A DNA stretch of 64,000 nt from Liopterus haemorrhoidalis (lineage: Eukaryota > Arthropoda > Insecta > Coleoptera > Dytiscidae). The stretch is from positions 34,487,992 to 34,551,991 of the forward strand of contig OZ020620.1 of NCBI GenBank assembly GCA_963971575.1, written 5' to 3'. Numbering within the stretch: the first letter of the stretch is position 1; every line of letters starts with the position of its first letter. The notes beneath the pieces are model-generated. The model did not search any database. It saw nothing but the letters and a program-made list of their open reading frames with translations, and was not told where the DNA came from. The position numbers were made by a program, and so were the translations under genes. Shown here in pieces: positions 22,042 to 31,726 of the stretch.

Positions 22042-22525
22042 ATATATTTTTTTTTATTTAACTAATTAATGGTTGCCTCAGCTTCTCAGGCTATTGGCCA
22101 CCAGATACATATGTTACTTATGTTAATATTGCATATATACATTTGTGTGTCATTATACATATAGTTTTAACAATATATTACATAAGTAGTATTTTCATTA
22201 AATTAGATAGTTATATTTTTGAGGCTATGTTTATGTCCTTTAAGAATTGGATAACCCGAGATTCTGTGTCCGTGTTGTTGGCTAGCAGGTCCTTAATTGT
22301 AGTTGGTAAGGAGTTCGAGTCTCTTTGCCTTTGGTACTGGTCACACTCTAGGAGGAAGTGTTCCACGGTTAGTTTGGTATTGCATGTACTGCATATTGGT
22401 GGATCAGTTCTCTCAAAGATGTACTTATGGGTGTACATAGTATGGCCAAGTCTCAATCTTGTCAGAATGACTTGTTCTCTTCTGTTTGTGCGAGAATTCC
22501 ACTGTTTTACAGTATCTTTTATATA
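22042..22525 (-). mobile_element. 5'-truncated non-LTR retrotransposon
   Basis: Minus-strand insertion with an A-rich 3' end at its low-coordinate side and 9-bp target duplications TGCGAATAT at 22033-22041 and 22526-22534. Removing one copy restores the normal R1 sequence. Only the last part of the reverse-transcriptase ORF and the 3' UTR were copied. Confidence 0.88.
22211..22456 (-). pseudogene. LINE ORF2 C-terminal fragment
   Basis: About 80 residues with RLGHTMYTHKYI, PPICSTCNTKLTVEHFLLEC and a final alpha-helical tail. This is the Cys/His-containing C-terminus found after the reverse transcriptase (or RNase H) of Jockey-, R1- and I-type LINEs, possibly RNA-binding. The frame is intact over this stretch but has no start because of 5' truncation. 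Confidence 0.85.
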
Positions 22526-22832
22526 TGCGAATATTTCACAAAAGAAAAATATTTTGAAAAAATTGATTCTTCAAAAGTTGCTATAAAAAAATAACTAACA
22601 ACTTTTATTTGACACAATTTTTTGATAAAACAAAAAAAAATTGAAAAATTTTTCGAAATTTTTACCAAATCTCAATTTTTCATATTTATATGTAACGTTT
22701 TCATGGTCATGATAAATAATATCTCTGTTAGAAAATATTAGGCCAAGTTATTTCTACACTGCTGCTAGACTGTAGGTATTTTATACAAGTACTTTGTGAT
22801 GGGGGTCGGTCCTGTGGTGGCCACAGCTGATT

Positions 22833-23672
22833 TTTTACTATGGCGCATATTTTGAAAAGCAATAAAAAAGTTTTTCCAAAACAAAAATTATTTTCTCAAC
22901 TTGCTGACGCGTATTTTTTTTGATATCCTAGTATATAATTGGACAAATGACATAAACAATGACATACAATGACAAAAAATAATATTTAAGAAAAAAAAAA
23001 GAAAAAAACAAGCAAAAGCCTTAAACACTTTTATTACAAAATGTGTTATTTAAAATGTTATGTAGCAGAATTGGGAGGTAGATTATAAATTGCCTTAGGA
23101 CAGTGGTTCATTATTTATCCTTCGTCCTTATTTACCGAAGGACTATCGTCCTGGCAGTGTGACCCTGTGCAACAGGCGAGACCCAGCAAGGGTTTATAAA
23201 CAATAGCCCTAACTGTCAATAGCAGACGAGGGCCTAATGGATTCCTTTGAGAGGTTCAAATTGAAAAATAGACAAATATTTAATAGCGTGTTTACACCAG
23301 ATGCATTTGAACTGAAAATAATTCAATAAAAATGACACATTTTATAAATTAAGAATTATTGAATAATAAATTATATATTGAATGGAGGTTTGTATGAAAA
23401 GAGATTTTTAATATTTAATTTGTTTACATAAAATTTAAAAACATGTTTTCCGTTTGAAAAATGTAAAAGGTTTGAAAAAAAAACTTGTAAAAGAACTGAA
23501 AATAGAACACGCAACTACTATGTGTTCCTATTCATTTGTGAATTTTTAATTTTTCATTACTAAAGTACGAAAAATTCTTCTACAAAAAATTATCATGTAG
23601 AAATGTTGTTTTTTGTGTACTTTTAATATCACTATCCAATTTTATTTTTTGTGTTTTTGTGGCACTTAATTC
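22833..23672. other. Intergenic, no gene seen
   Basis: AT-rich with several A and T runs. A GC-richer patch at 23090-23250 has no recognisable coding or repeat character. Confidence 0.4.
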
Positions 23673-23687
23673 TTTATCGATAATTGT

Positions 23688-25144
23688 GTAACACACATTT
23701 GTCTGTGTTACACTTTTTAACTGAGTGTGTACCAGTGGCGTAGCTAGGGGGGGGCAGAGGGGGACATATGTCCCCGGGCGCCACGTTAAGAGGCGCCAAA
23801 ATGAGTATTAAAACTAATTATTTAATTTTATTTTGATGTAAACTAATGTATCCCAAATACGTTTGCAAGATTGAATTTTGGAGCTCCACAAATATCTTCA
23901 TTACAAACCAGTCGGCAAGCATGATTTTGGCGCCCCCATTGAGCATTAAGAGGCGCCATTCTACTCATAAATAAATGACACATCCACAATGGATAATTGC
24001 TGATTGCGTTTTTTTTTTTTTTAACAAAGATCAGTTCGGTTTCAAATATTATTCTTCATATACTGAAAGACGATACATATACTGAAAGACGAAAAAATAA
24101 AGACGATAACTGTCGTTTCGATCCATCAGAATTCCACCACTGGTTTATACTTAACTTATTAATTTGTTATTACATATAAATGTAGCAAATAAGTTGTTGT
24201 TTCAAATAATATTTTAAATCTAGCTAATTTAACTATATTTTATTTTACTTATATTTACCTTTCATACTTAGTCAAGATTTTATTAAATATTTTTTTTAAA
24301 TAATGTTGTCCTCAAATTATAATATTTTATGAAGTTAATAACAATTATTACTACAAAATAAAATTTAAAAAAAATGTATTATTATTATTATTAAAATATT
24401 TAAAATATCTGTCGTATGTTAATCTTACTTTGTTCGCAGTACTTATGAATTTTTATTACTTTATTATTATTATTTTTGTTTTAGTAATGTTAACGACAAA
24501 TAGACATAACATTATTTTATAACTTTTAGCTGTACATCTTTTACAAGTTTCTTGTAGGTTCTTCTCAGTGGCGTAGCGATGGGGGGCAAGGGGGACAAAT
24601 TACCTGGGCGCCGCCATTCAGGGGGCGCCAAAATTAAGAACTATAAGGTGATTTTCAATTATGGGCGCTGATTTACCTGGTTGTCCCCGGGCGCAGGAAT
24701 ACCACGCTACGCCACTGGTGTGTACAGTTCGAGGATGTCAGGGAGAAGTTAAGCCTGTGCTATGACCTGTCAGTTGCTTCAGGTGACGACAGAGTACTCA
24801 TGGATAGGCTGATACTCTTCCTGAGAGAATCGAACTTACTGTTCTACTCGTGAAGTCTTGCACCTTATTTTAATGTGTACTATTTATAGACTGTGATATT
24901 CGATGGTAATTGGCCCCTTTACAGCCTCTTACCATCACCCTGCGCCTGTTCATTTTTTCGAACTTGTTATTTTATTTATTTGTATTTGTCCGTGCAAGAT
25001 TTCTTTTATTGAGTATGCGTTATTGTCATGATTTTATTTATTTATTGTCTAATTTATTGTTTTTATTATGTAGCGTAGTCATTTTGATGGGCTGCGTTAG
25101 GCGCAAATAGCCTTTGTAGCTGTGCGCCAGAAATGTTAACTAAC
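23688..25144 (+). mobile_element. LINE tail with 15-bp target duplication, split by a hAT
   Basis: Flanked by perfect 15-bp repeats TTTATCGATAATTGT at 23673-23687 and 25145-25159. Without the hAT at 23733-24717 and one copy of its duplication, about 460 bp remain: an ORF end with VLHFLTECVQFEDVREKL and DRVLMDRLILFLRESN closing at a TGA (24851-24853), then a 3' UTR. This is the C-terminus of a LINE reverse-transcriptase ORF, inserted on the plus strand and heavily 5' truncated. Confidence 0.83.
23733..24717. mobile_element. hAT element, 985 bp, with repeated end
   Basis: Ends CAGTGGCGTAGC (left) and, reversed, CAGTGGCGTAGCGTGG, flanked by perfect 8-bp duplications GTGTGTAC at 23725-23732 and 24718-24725. 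No transposase. A second CAGTGGCGTAGC facing the same way as the left end occurs at 24567, so the right 150 bp look like a small element of the same family. The duplications belong only to the outer pair. Confidence 0.88.
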
Positions 25145-25187
25145 TTTATCGATAATTGTATTTTTATCTGTTTCACTGCAAATCTTA

Positions 25188-26268
25188 GTGAGTAATAGTA
25201 CTCGTTATAAATGAGTACTTCAAAATACTCACGTAAAACAAGTACAAGTACTCACTTCTAAAGCGGAACTGAAACTACGCGTTACATGTGAGTACTAATA
25301 CTCATTTTAAATGCGTACTTTTAATACGCGTTATATGTGAGTAACCTAACCTAACATATTAAATTTCCTGTCATATAAGCTCTTTAAAACTAAACAACCA
25401 AATAATAGTACAATATTAACGTTTATTAGACAATTAAAAATTTAAAAAAAAAGTGCCAAAGTATCTGCTGATTAATAAGTGAATTTAAAGTTAAGTAAAA
25501 GTGAAAAATAATAATAATAAAGTGAAATGTAGCATTGAGAGGCTGCTGAAGCCAGAATTTATTTTTGCATAGTTTTTGTTTAAGAAGGTTCGGAAGCCTC
25601 AAAGTTAGTTATACAAATATGCAGTTTTAATTTAAATGCGATATAATAATAGCACATGTGATGATTGCATTATTTTAGGAATAAATGCGCTCAGATTAAT
25701 TCAGGTACCTTCTAGATATGTTTAAAGATTTAACATTGATTCTATTATACGACATAATTACCGAGACAATTACATTATATTTTAGATACTAAAATAATAC
25801 GTTTCAAAATGTAACTAAGGAGAAAATCATAATTTTTATCTTCTATTATTCGTAGAAATTGTTTAGAATAATTTATTGAATTTTAGATGATAACTAAGTT
25901 CATACTTATACTTAATCATTATGATTATTTTAGTTGTAATATCTGAAAGGTTTGAAATTTTTTTAAATAAATATATTCAAGAAATAATAATAATCGCATT
26001 TTATTATTTACAGAAAAATATGAAGCTTCATAAATTCTGGAAAAGGATTGCATTGAAAATTGGCAAAAAAGTGTATAAATTATTGATTATAATAATTTAA
26101 AATCTATTTTTCTGATGTTCAATCAACATTTTTACTTTTCCTGAATTTTAAAGCTTTATTGTGACGTCACTCAAGAAAAGAGTTTTATACCTATGTACGC
26201 ACTATAAGTGCGTATTACTACCCTCTCTTCCTTTCCACTACCCATTTAAAACGCGTACTAGTACTCAC
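25188..26268. repeat. Putative TIR element with GAGTACT-rich ends
   Basis: The left 160 bp contain at least six GAGTA or TACTC motifs in both orientations (gtgagtactaatactca, acgcgtt). The right end has acgcgtactagtactcac. The extreme ends GTGAGTAATAGTAC and, reversed, GTGAGTACTAGTAC match. TTA lies beside the left end and TTTA beside the right, so target duplication is uncertain. No coding region. Confidence 0.5.
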
Positions 26269-26832
26269 TTTAAGTGAACTCAAATTTTAAACCAAACTGA
26301 TCCGACAATATTTGGTTTGTTTGCGCAAAACCTAGGTATAGGGATATCGGCGAAACAGGGCAGTTGCGTCACTTGAAACGTCACAAAAAAATGTGACGTC
26401 AGGTTTAGTACGTTTACATTCATCTATTTAACGAATGTAATATTTGTACGCTGTCACTTGTATCAAAATGAAATGAAAATATAAGAATAACAACAGAATA
26501 GAAACAAATAAACTATTCTAATAGGCAAAATAGTCCTACAAAGGACTGATGTGATCCAAAAATATAATCAAAGAAAAGAAAATAAAAATAAGTTGAATAC
26601 AACCTAAAAAATATGCAGTACACACAAAATCAAATAAGAAAATCTATAAGAAAATATACAACTAAACACAAAACTGCTAAATAAACAACAAACTATATAA
26701 AAAAGGTTTTTAGAAATTACTATAAGTTAGATATTTGAACACAAGTCAGTATCAAAACACAACATACGTATTATTAAATGACAAATGTAAATATCGTTTT
26801 ATTCAGAGATACCAATACACATGTCTCTATAT
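26269..26832. other. Intergenic, no gene seen
   Basis: Nothing recognised apart from A-rich sequence. Confidence 0.4.
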
Positions 26833-26834
26833 TA

Positions 26835-28144
26835 CAAGGTGTCTCAAAAGAAATTTTATATTTAGTGGATCGATTAAAAAAAAAGTAAGCCGTATATAGA
26901 AAAAATGTTTATTAATTATTAAAATACACTTTTTGGGGATTTATTTCTTAAAAATAATATCGTCTAAATGTAGACCCTCGCGTTCTCGGCACTCATTTAA
27001 TCGAACAGTAAAATTACTTATGACGTCTCGGCAGGTGGACTCAGGGATGGCTGCCATTTCGTGACGGATATTTTCTTTAAAATGCGCCAGTGAAGTCGGT
27101 TTATTGGCGTAAACTTTAGATTTAAGATAACCCCATAGGAAAAAGTCCATAGGGGTTAAATCTGGACTGCGTGGAGGCCAATTTATGTCACCTCTCCGGG
27201 AGATCAATTTGCCTGAGAAAATTTCACGAACACGTGGCAGAGACATATTGGACGTGTGTGAAGTTGCTCCGTCCTGTTGGAACCATGTTCTTTGGTTATA
27301 GCCAGAAAAGTTTTGCAGTTCAGGTACCAAGAAGTTGTCTAACATCTCCACATAACGCTCTGAATTCACTGTAACTGCACGCCCCCTGTCGTCTTCAAAA
27401 AAGTAAGGGCCGATAATTCCTCGCGCCGACATCGTAGCCCATACGGTCACTTTAGGCGAATGTCGGGGTTTCTGATGTTTGCGTTTCGGATTGGTTGCAC
27501 TCCAGTAGCGGCAGTTCTGCTTATTTACGTGGCCATTAAGATGAAAATGAGCTTCATCCGAAAACAAAATGTTGGTAAACGTTGAAAATCGCTCAATCAC
27601 CTGATTTACGAAATTAAGCCTCTGACTGGCATCTTGGGGCTTTAATTCTTGCACCAATTGAATTTTGTAGGGGTGCAGCTTTAGGTCTTTGTGCATAATG
27701 CGATGTAATGATGATCTATGCACATTTAAAGCACTTGCGCGCTTCCGAATTGAAAGGTTCGGGTCGTCACGAACAGACTGATTAACATTCTCCACGTTTT
27801 CTACCGTTCTTGATGACCTAGGTCGCCCGGATTTTGATTTATCCAGCGTTGTACCAGTCTCTTCAAACTGTTTAACCCAATGTCGAATGAGAGGAATGCT
27901 TGGCGCATCATTTAAGTGGCGAAAACCTCGAATACTGCAGAATTTTCTACGCGCTACAGTCGCCTAATCACCGTTTTTGTAAAACTCTCGCACGCATAAC
28001 GCGCGGTCTGCTCCCGAGAAACGCTCCATAGCGATTGAATTCCCAAGAGCCAGGCTACCGATTGACATAACCCCCGCGCCCCTCGGATATGTTGCGTTCA
28101 CGCAGTAAGCTAAATAAATATAAAATTTCTTTTGAGACACCTTG
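26835..28144 (-). mobile_element. DD41D Tc1/mariner element, copy 2
   Basis: 1310 bp, same terminal repeats as 5520-6825 (CAAGGTGTCTCAAAAGAAAT at both ends), flanked by TA at 26833-26834 and 28145-28146. It is 4 bp longer than copy 1, matching the 4-bp deletion seen there. Confidence 0.93.
26941..28029 (-). pseudogene. DD41D transposase, single premature stop
   Basis: The ATG at 28029 (MERFSGADRALCVREF) to the stop at 26941 is 363 codons in one frame, interrupted only by a TAG at 27966-27964 (codon 22) where copy 1 has TCG (Ser). The helix-turn-helix region is followed by a catalytic core with all three Asp: ILFSDEAHF, WFQQDGATSH and SPDLTPMDFFLWG. Forty-one residues separate the second and third, hence DD41D rather than the DD34D of classical mariners. 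A downstream ATG at 27795 leaves an N-terminally short frame lacking part of the DNA-binding region. Confidence 0.93.
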
Positions 28145-28146
28145 TA

Positions 28147-28820
28147 AATAAACACTTTTAAAATTTGTAACCCTTCAAAATGACTATCGAACACAAACTA
28201 AATATGATTTCCAAAGGTATTTTTAATAAAATACAAGAGTAAAGAGTATTATTAGTCTATAATTCACATGCAATAAAACTCGATTTAGTTATTTTTTCGC
28301 CACTAAGTTTGTTATGACGCAAAATGACGAACTACGCTGTTTCAGCGACTGAGCTATACATTATTCTCTTAAAGCGCAGGCCTCTCTCGGCATCCCTCAA
28401 TATGATCAGGGTCCGTATTTGTAAAATTAAAACGACCCCATTTAACCCTATCAAAAATTTGCAGAATTGGTTATTTAAGATAATGTCCGCTGGTTGCTGA
28501 AATGCAGACGGCGCTGATGCTGGCGATGTTAATAAGCAATAATGAAATGCTGGATTAGCAGAATGTCGCAGCCGCTCAAATCTTTCCTCCTTTCTCTGTT
28601 ACAATTAGTTTAATTATGTTACAGCCCTTATATTCGTTTACAACAGTACAATCCCTCATAATTGTATTAATTTTCAGCCTCGTTTATATCTCAACAAAGA
28701 AAAAATACAATTGTATTCATTAACACAATATAATACAATTCTACTAAAAATAAATTTATTTACAAAAAAAAAAAATGTTCAGACTGTATTCTACAAAGCT
28801 TTAAGTTTTACTTAAAAATT
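28147..28820. other. Intergenic, no gene seen
   Basis: No coding region or recognisable repeat. Confidence 0.4.
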
Positions 28821-29888
28821 GATGTCAAGTGTGAATTTTCACACATTGCAGGGTTTCGCAGGTATATAATAAGTGAAGGCGGCATGCTGAGTGTGTAGGA
28901 CAAATTTTGCTTTGTAGTAACCACGGCAAAATGAACGATCTTTTTAAAATAATTTATCGTCTGTTAATCTCAGAGCTTTAAAAACAAATTTTATGTTAAA
29001 ATATTTTTTTATTAATTTTAATTCGAATACCTAATATCATTATTTAGGTTTCTAAATAAGTGCAGTATTTTTTTTATATAACAAGGTTCATTAAGATTTT
29101 GAAAATTACGCCTATTCCTTTCATTGGTTGTATAAATGACACATAGAATGAAAATATAATTCCAATTGGTTATTAAATTTACGCTCTTGAAAATTAAATT
29201 CAAAATTTGCTAAAATATAACTAGAATTTTAACAAATTAATTTAAACAAAATAAAAATGAAAAAAAAAACAAAAAATAAAATTGACTCCACAAGCCAGGA
29301 ACGAACCTGTGTAGTGTATAACAAATCTGTGTAGTTGGCGCGCAACGGAGCCACTAGACCACCATACGCTTAACAACTCATCGTGTTATATAAGTATAAG
29401 CTGTATATTTCCCGAAAAAATAATCAAAAATTCCTGTTGTACTATTCCTGTTCACACCAATGTACATTACTTAAAATTTTTCCAGATTTTTAGTTTAAAC
29501 CATCTGGGCTATAGGGTACGGTGGGACAATTTTTTTTTTTGCACAATGTTGGCAAAAACAGCGTCAGAATAATTTATTTTACAAAAATAAAATTTTGATC
29601 GTTAATCCACGTACTAAGAGCTTTCATTTGATACCCTAATTAAAATTTAAAAAAAAAAAATTTTTTTTCGATGAGCACATATTTGTTTATATTTTTAGGG
29701 GGATATGTTTTTTAGATGTTTTAGTACTTTTCCTATGTGCGGGTCAAAGAGTTGTATAAGCATGCCAAATTTCAACTCTCTAGGTTTAGCCGTTTGGCTA
29801 CAATTTTTACCGAACAGACAGACAGACAGACAGACGACAAAATGACGGTATAAGGGTTTTTTGGTCATACCTACAAAACCCTAAAAAC
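28821..29888 (-). mobile_element. R2 family copy 2, near full length
   Basis: On the minus strand: TAGGGTTTTGTAGGTATGAC at the start (about 29886), a GTCT tract at 29817-29836, the block tagccaaacggctaaacc, a tRNA-like segment at about 29284-29375, then the inverted counterpart ATACCTGCGAAACCCTG and the palindrome GTGTGAAAATTCACAC at 28829-28844. About 1.07 kb, non-coding. Confidence 0.8.
29284..29375 (-). other. tRNA-like segment inside R2
   Basis: Minus strand: A-box-like tggtggtctagtggctccg (near 29355) and, about 45 nt on, a B-box caggttcgttcctgg (near 29300), which matches the GGTTCGANNCC consensus except at one base. The same arrangement is present in the R2 copies at 1531, 38622, 45511 and 49556. 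No complete cloverleaf is evident, so this is not called as a functional tRNA gene. Confidence 0.55.
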
Positions 29889-30690
29889 ACACTTCTAAAA
29901 ATTATTTACGGTTATTTAATATCGTTTATGGTGTCAAAATAAAAACTTTTTAGTGGCATTTAGAGTTACGCGAAAAGAAAAAAAAAAAAAATCAAGAAGC
30001 CAAATCCAACGAATAACGCAGAAGGTCAAAGAAGCTGACTTATTTTCGTCCTAAAAAGACAAAATGCCGCTGAAGGAATACTTTTTTGACATCTACGGTC
30101 TATTCCAGTGATGGCGAACGTATGACCCGCGTGTCACACAGTGACCTGTATGACGATTTCAAATGACCCGTACAAAAGAAGATATTTGTAGTTCTGAAGA
30201 TTTTAGAGATAGATTTTAAGAAAACTAAGGTTGGGTTAGCAAGCGCATTTACGAAAAAGGTTAGAAGAAAAGACAAATATAATAATAATAGCGGGATGTA
30301 ATTCAACTATTACTTGTTACATACGTGTATTATACACGTCTTAAGGCTGATAGCTCAGGCAGAGTAAACGAGATTAGCAGGTGTTCACACAAATACTTAT
30401 ACCCTAAAGCGACAGATTTTTATTGACGCCTGAATTAAATTTACAAAATTTCAATTTCAATTTTGAACCGTCTAGGAAAAATGGCAGCATTTATAAAACA
30501 GCAAAAAAAGTGTTTTTAGAATTTTCATGGAACACACTTGAGTTCTCACTCCTTCACTTGAGTTTTAGAGACCATGAATTTTTTTTAAATGTTTTTTCTA
30601 ATCTTGTATTTTGGAAGAGAGGATCTTTCTTGTTTTTTCATCACTTGTATTTTGGAGGCTATTTTTTCCCCTAAAATTTGAAATTTAGAT
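29889..30690. other. Intergenic with a hAT-like end near 30108
   Basis: cagtgatggcgaacgtatga followed by cccgcgtgtcac at 30108-30140 is typical of a hAT terminus. I found no partner end or 8-bp duplication, so it is not called as an element. No gene. Confidence 0.35.
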
Positions 30691-31108
30691 CAATAATTTT
30701 TTTACTCCGATTTTAGTTTTAATATAGTTTTAAGCTAATTTTGGGATGAGGATTATGAAAAAAAATATTTTAAAAAAATCATGCTTTCCTAGTTTGTGAG
30801 CCGATTTGGGTTTGTTTTTTGCTTTTAATTCCAAAACGTTTGTCCATCAAAAGAATTTTGTTAATCTATGACCAAAAATACATATTTATACCAGTTTTCA
30901 ATAAAACCGAAAAAATTTTTACTTAAAAATCATTATTTTTTAAGGTCTACCCCTTACGTTTTTTTCAATGCTTGGCTATTTTCGAGGGCTTTGGATTACT
31001 GCCCATACAAAACTTAATAACTAGTTAATTAAAGCTCAATTTTTTTAGACTAAACAATGTATGAGAATTTTGAAAATTCAAACCGCAGATTTCTATTTCA
31101 AACCATTT
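30691..31108. repeat. Dispersed repeat shared with 57005-57420
   Basis: Direct similarity over about 400 bp to 57005-57420, with matching blocks gggatgaggattat, aaaaatacatatttatacca, ttactgccc and aaaccgcagatttctat. Function and boundaries unknown. Confidence 0.6.
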
Positions 31109-31109
31109 T

Positions 31110-31557
31110 TACTTGCCCGACCTTAATATATAAGGGGCAAGTATTGTCATTGCGAAAATTTTCGATGTCGAGATTTTGACAATCACGTTTCATGATACAG
31201 GAAATCCAAAAAACCTATTTTCGAAGTGCCGTCCATATATGTGTGTGTATACACGATAACTCCAGAACGGTTCAAGTTAGAGTTCGTTTTGGTTCTAGAA
31301 AATTTTCCTATTAATTGGAAAGAACCCTATTATTTTTTATGAAGATTCTAAACCGGAAACGGAGGTAATTAAACTTTAAAATTTTAAAAAATTCATAACT
31401 AGTAAACCAAGTCTTGAACAAAAAAATTGTATAGAACATAATTTGATGTATTTTTGAATATTTACCTAAATCTTTTTTTTATTTTATTATTATTATTTTT
31501 TTTTTTATGGGAGGGGAGTTTTTAAGTCTAGGGGAGATCTCCCTTCGCCACTGGTTT
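31110..31557 (+). mobile_element. R3 family, Helentron-like, copy 1
   Basis: Begins acttgcccgaccttaatata and continues with aaggggcaagtattgtcatt, gatgtcgagattttgac, a GTGT tract and tatacacgataact. It ends with the palindrome GGGAGATCTCCC and cttcgccactggttt. It recurs at 50411-50886. The arrangement parallels R1 (catatataagg, gaggtattgtgatca, acatttcgagatttc). No coding region. Confidence 0.65.
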
Positions 31558-31726
31558 AGTTAGGATTTATCAAAATTTATACTAATTTATACCAATTTTC
31601 AATAAAATCCCAGGCATTTTTTGTATTTTAGGTAGTCCCTTTCATTTTTCGGTCAGCACTTGTGTTTAGAGAAATGCCGTGTTAGAATGAACCGATTGGG
31701 GTCAGTAATTTCCCGATAAAAATAGG

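Larger units (their letters stand above)
21675..22832 (+). mobile_element. R1 family copy 7, interrupted by a LINE
   Basis: Starts ACCGACCGCC at 21680-21689, has a TCTG/TCCG tract at 21800-21895, and ends GGGGGTCGGT (22801-22810) followed by the hairpin CTGTGG-TGG-CCACAG and GCTGATTTTTT. A 5'-truncated LINE occupies 22042-22525. Confidence 0.85.

Noticed and set aside
25330..25350. CCTAACCTAAC, resembling the insect telomeric repeat
   Set aside because: Only two units; too short to mean telomere-derived sequence.
30108..30140. hAT terminus cagtgatggcgaacg
   Set aside because: A single end without partner or 8-bp duplication; kept only as a note.
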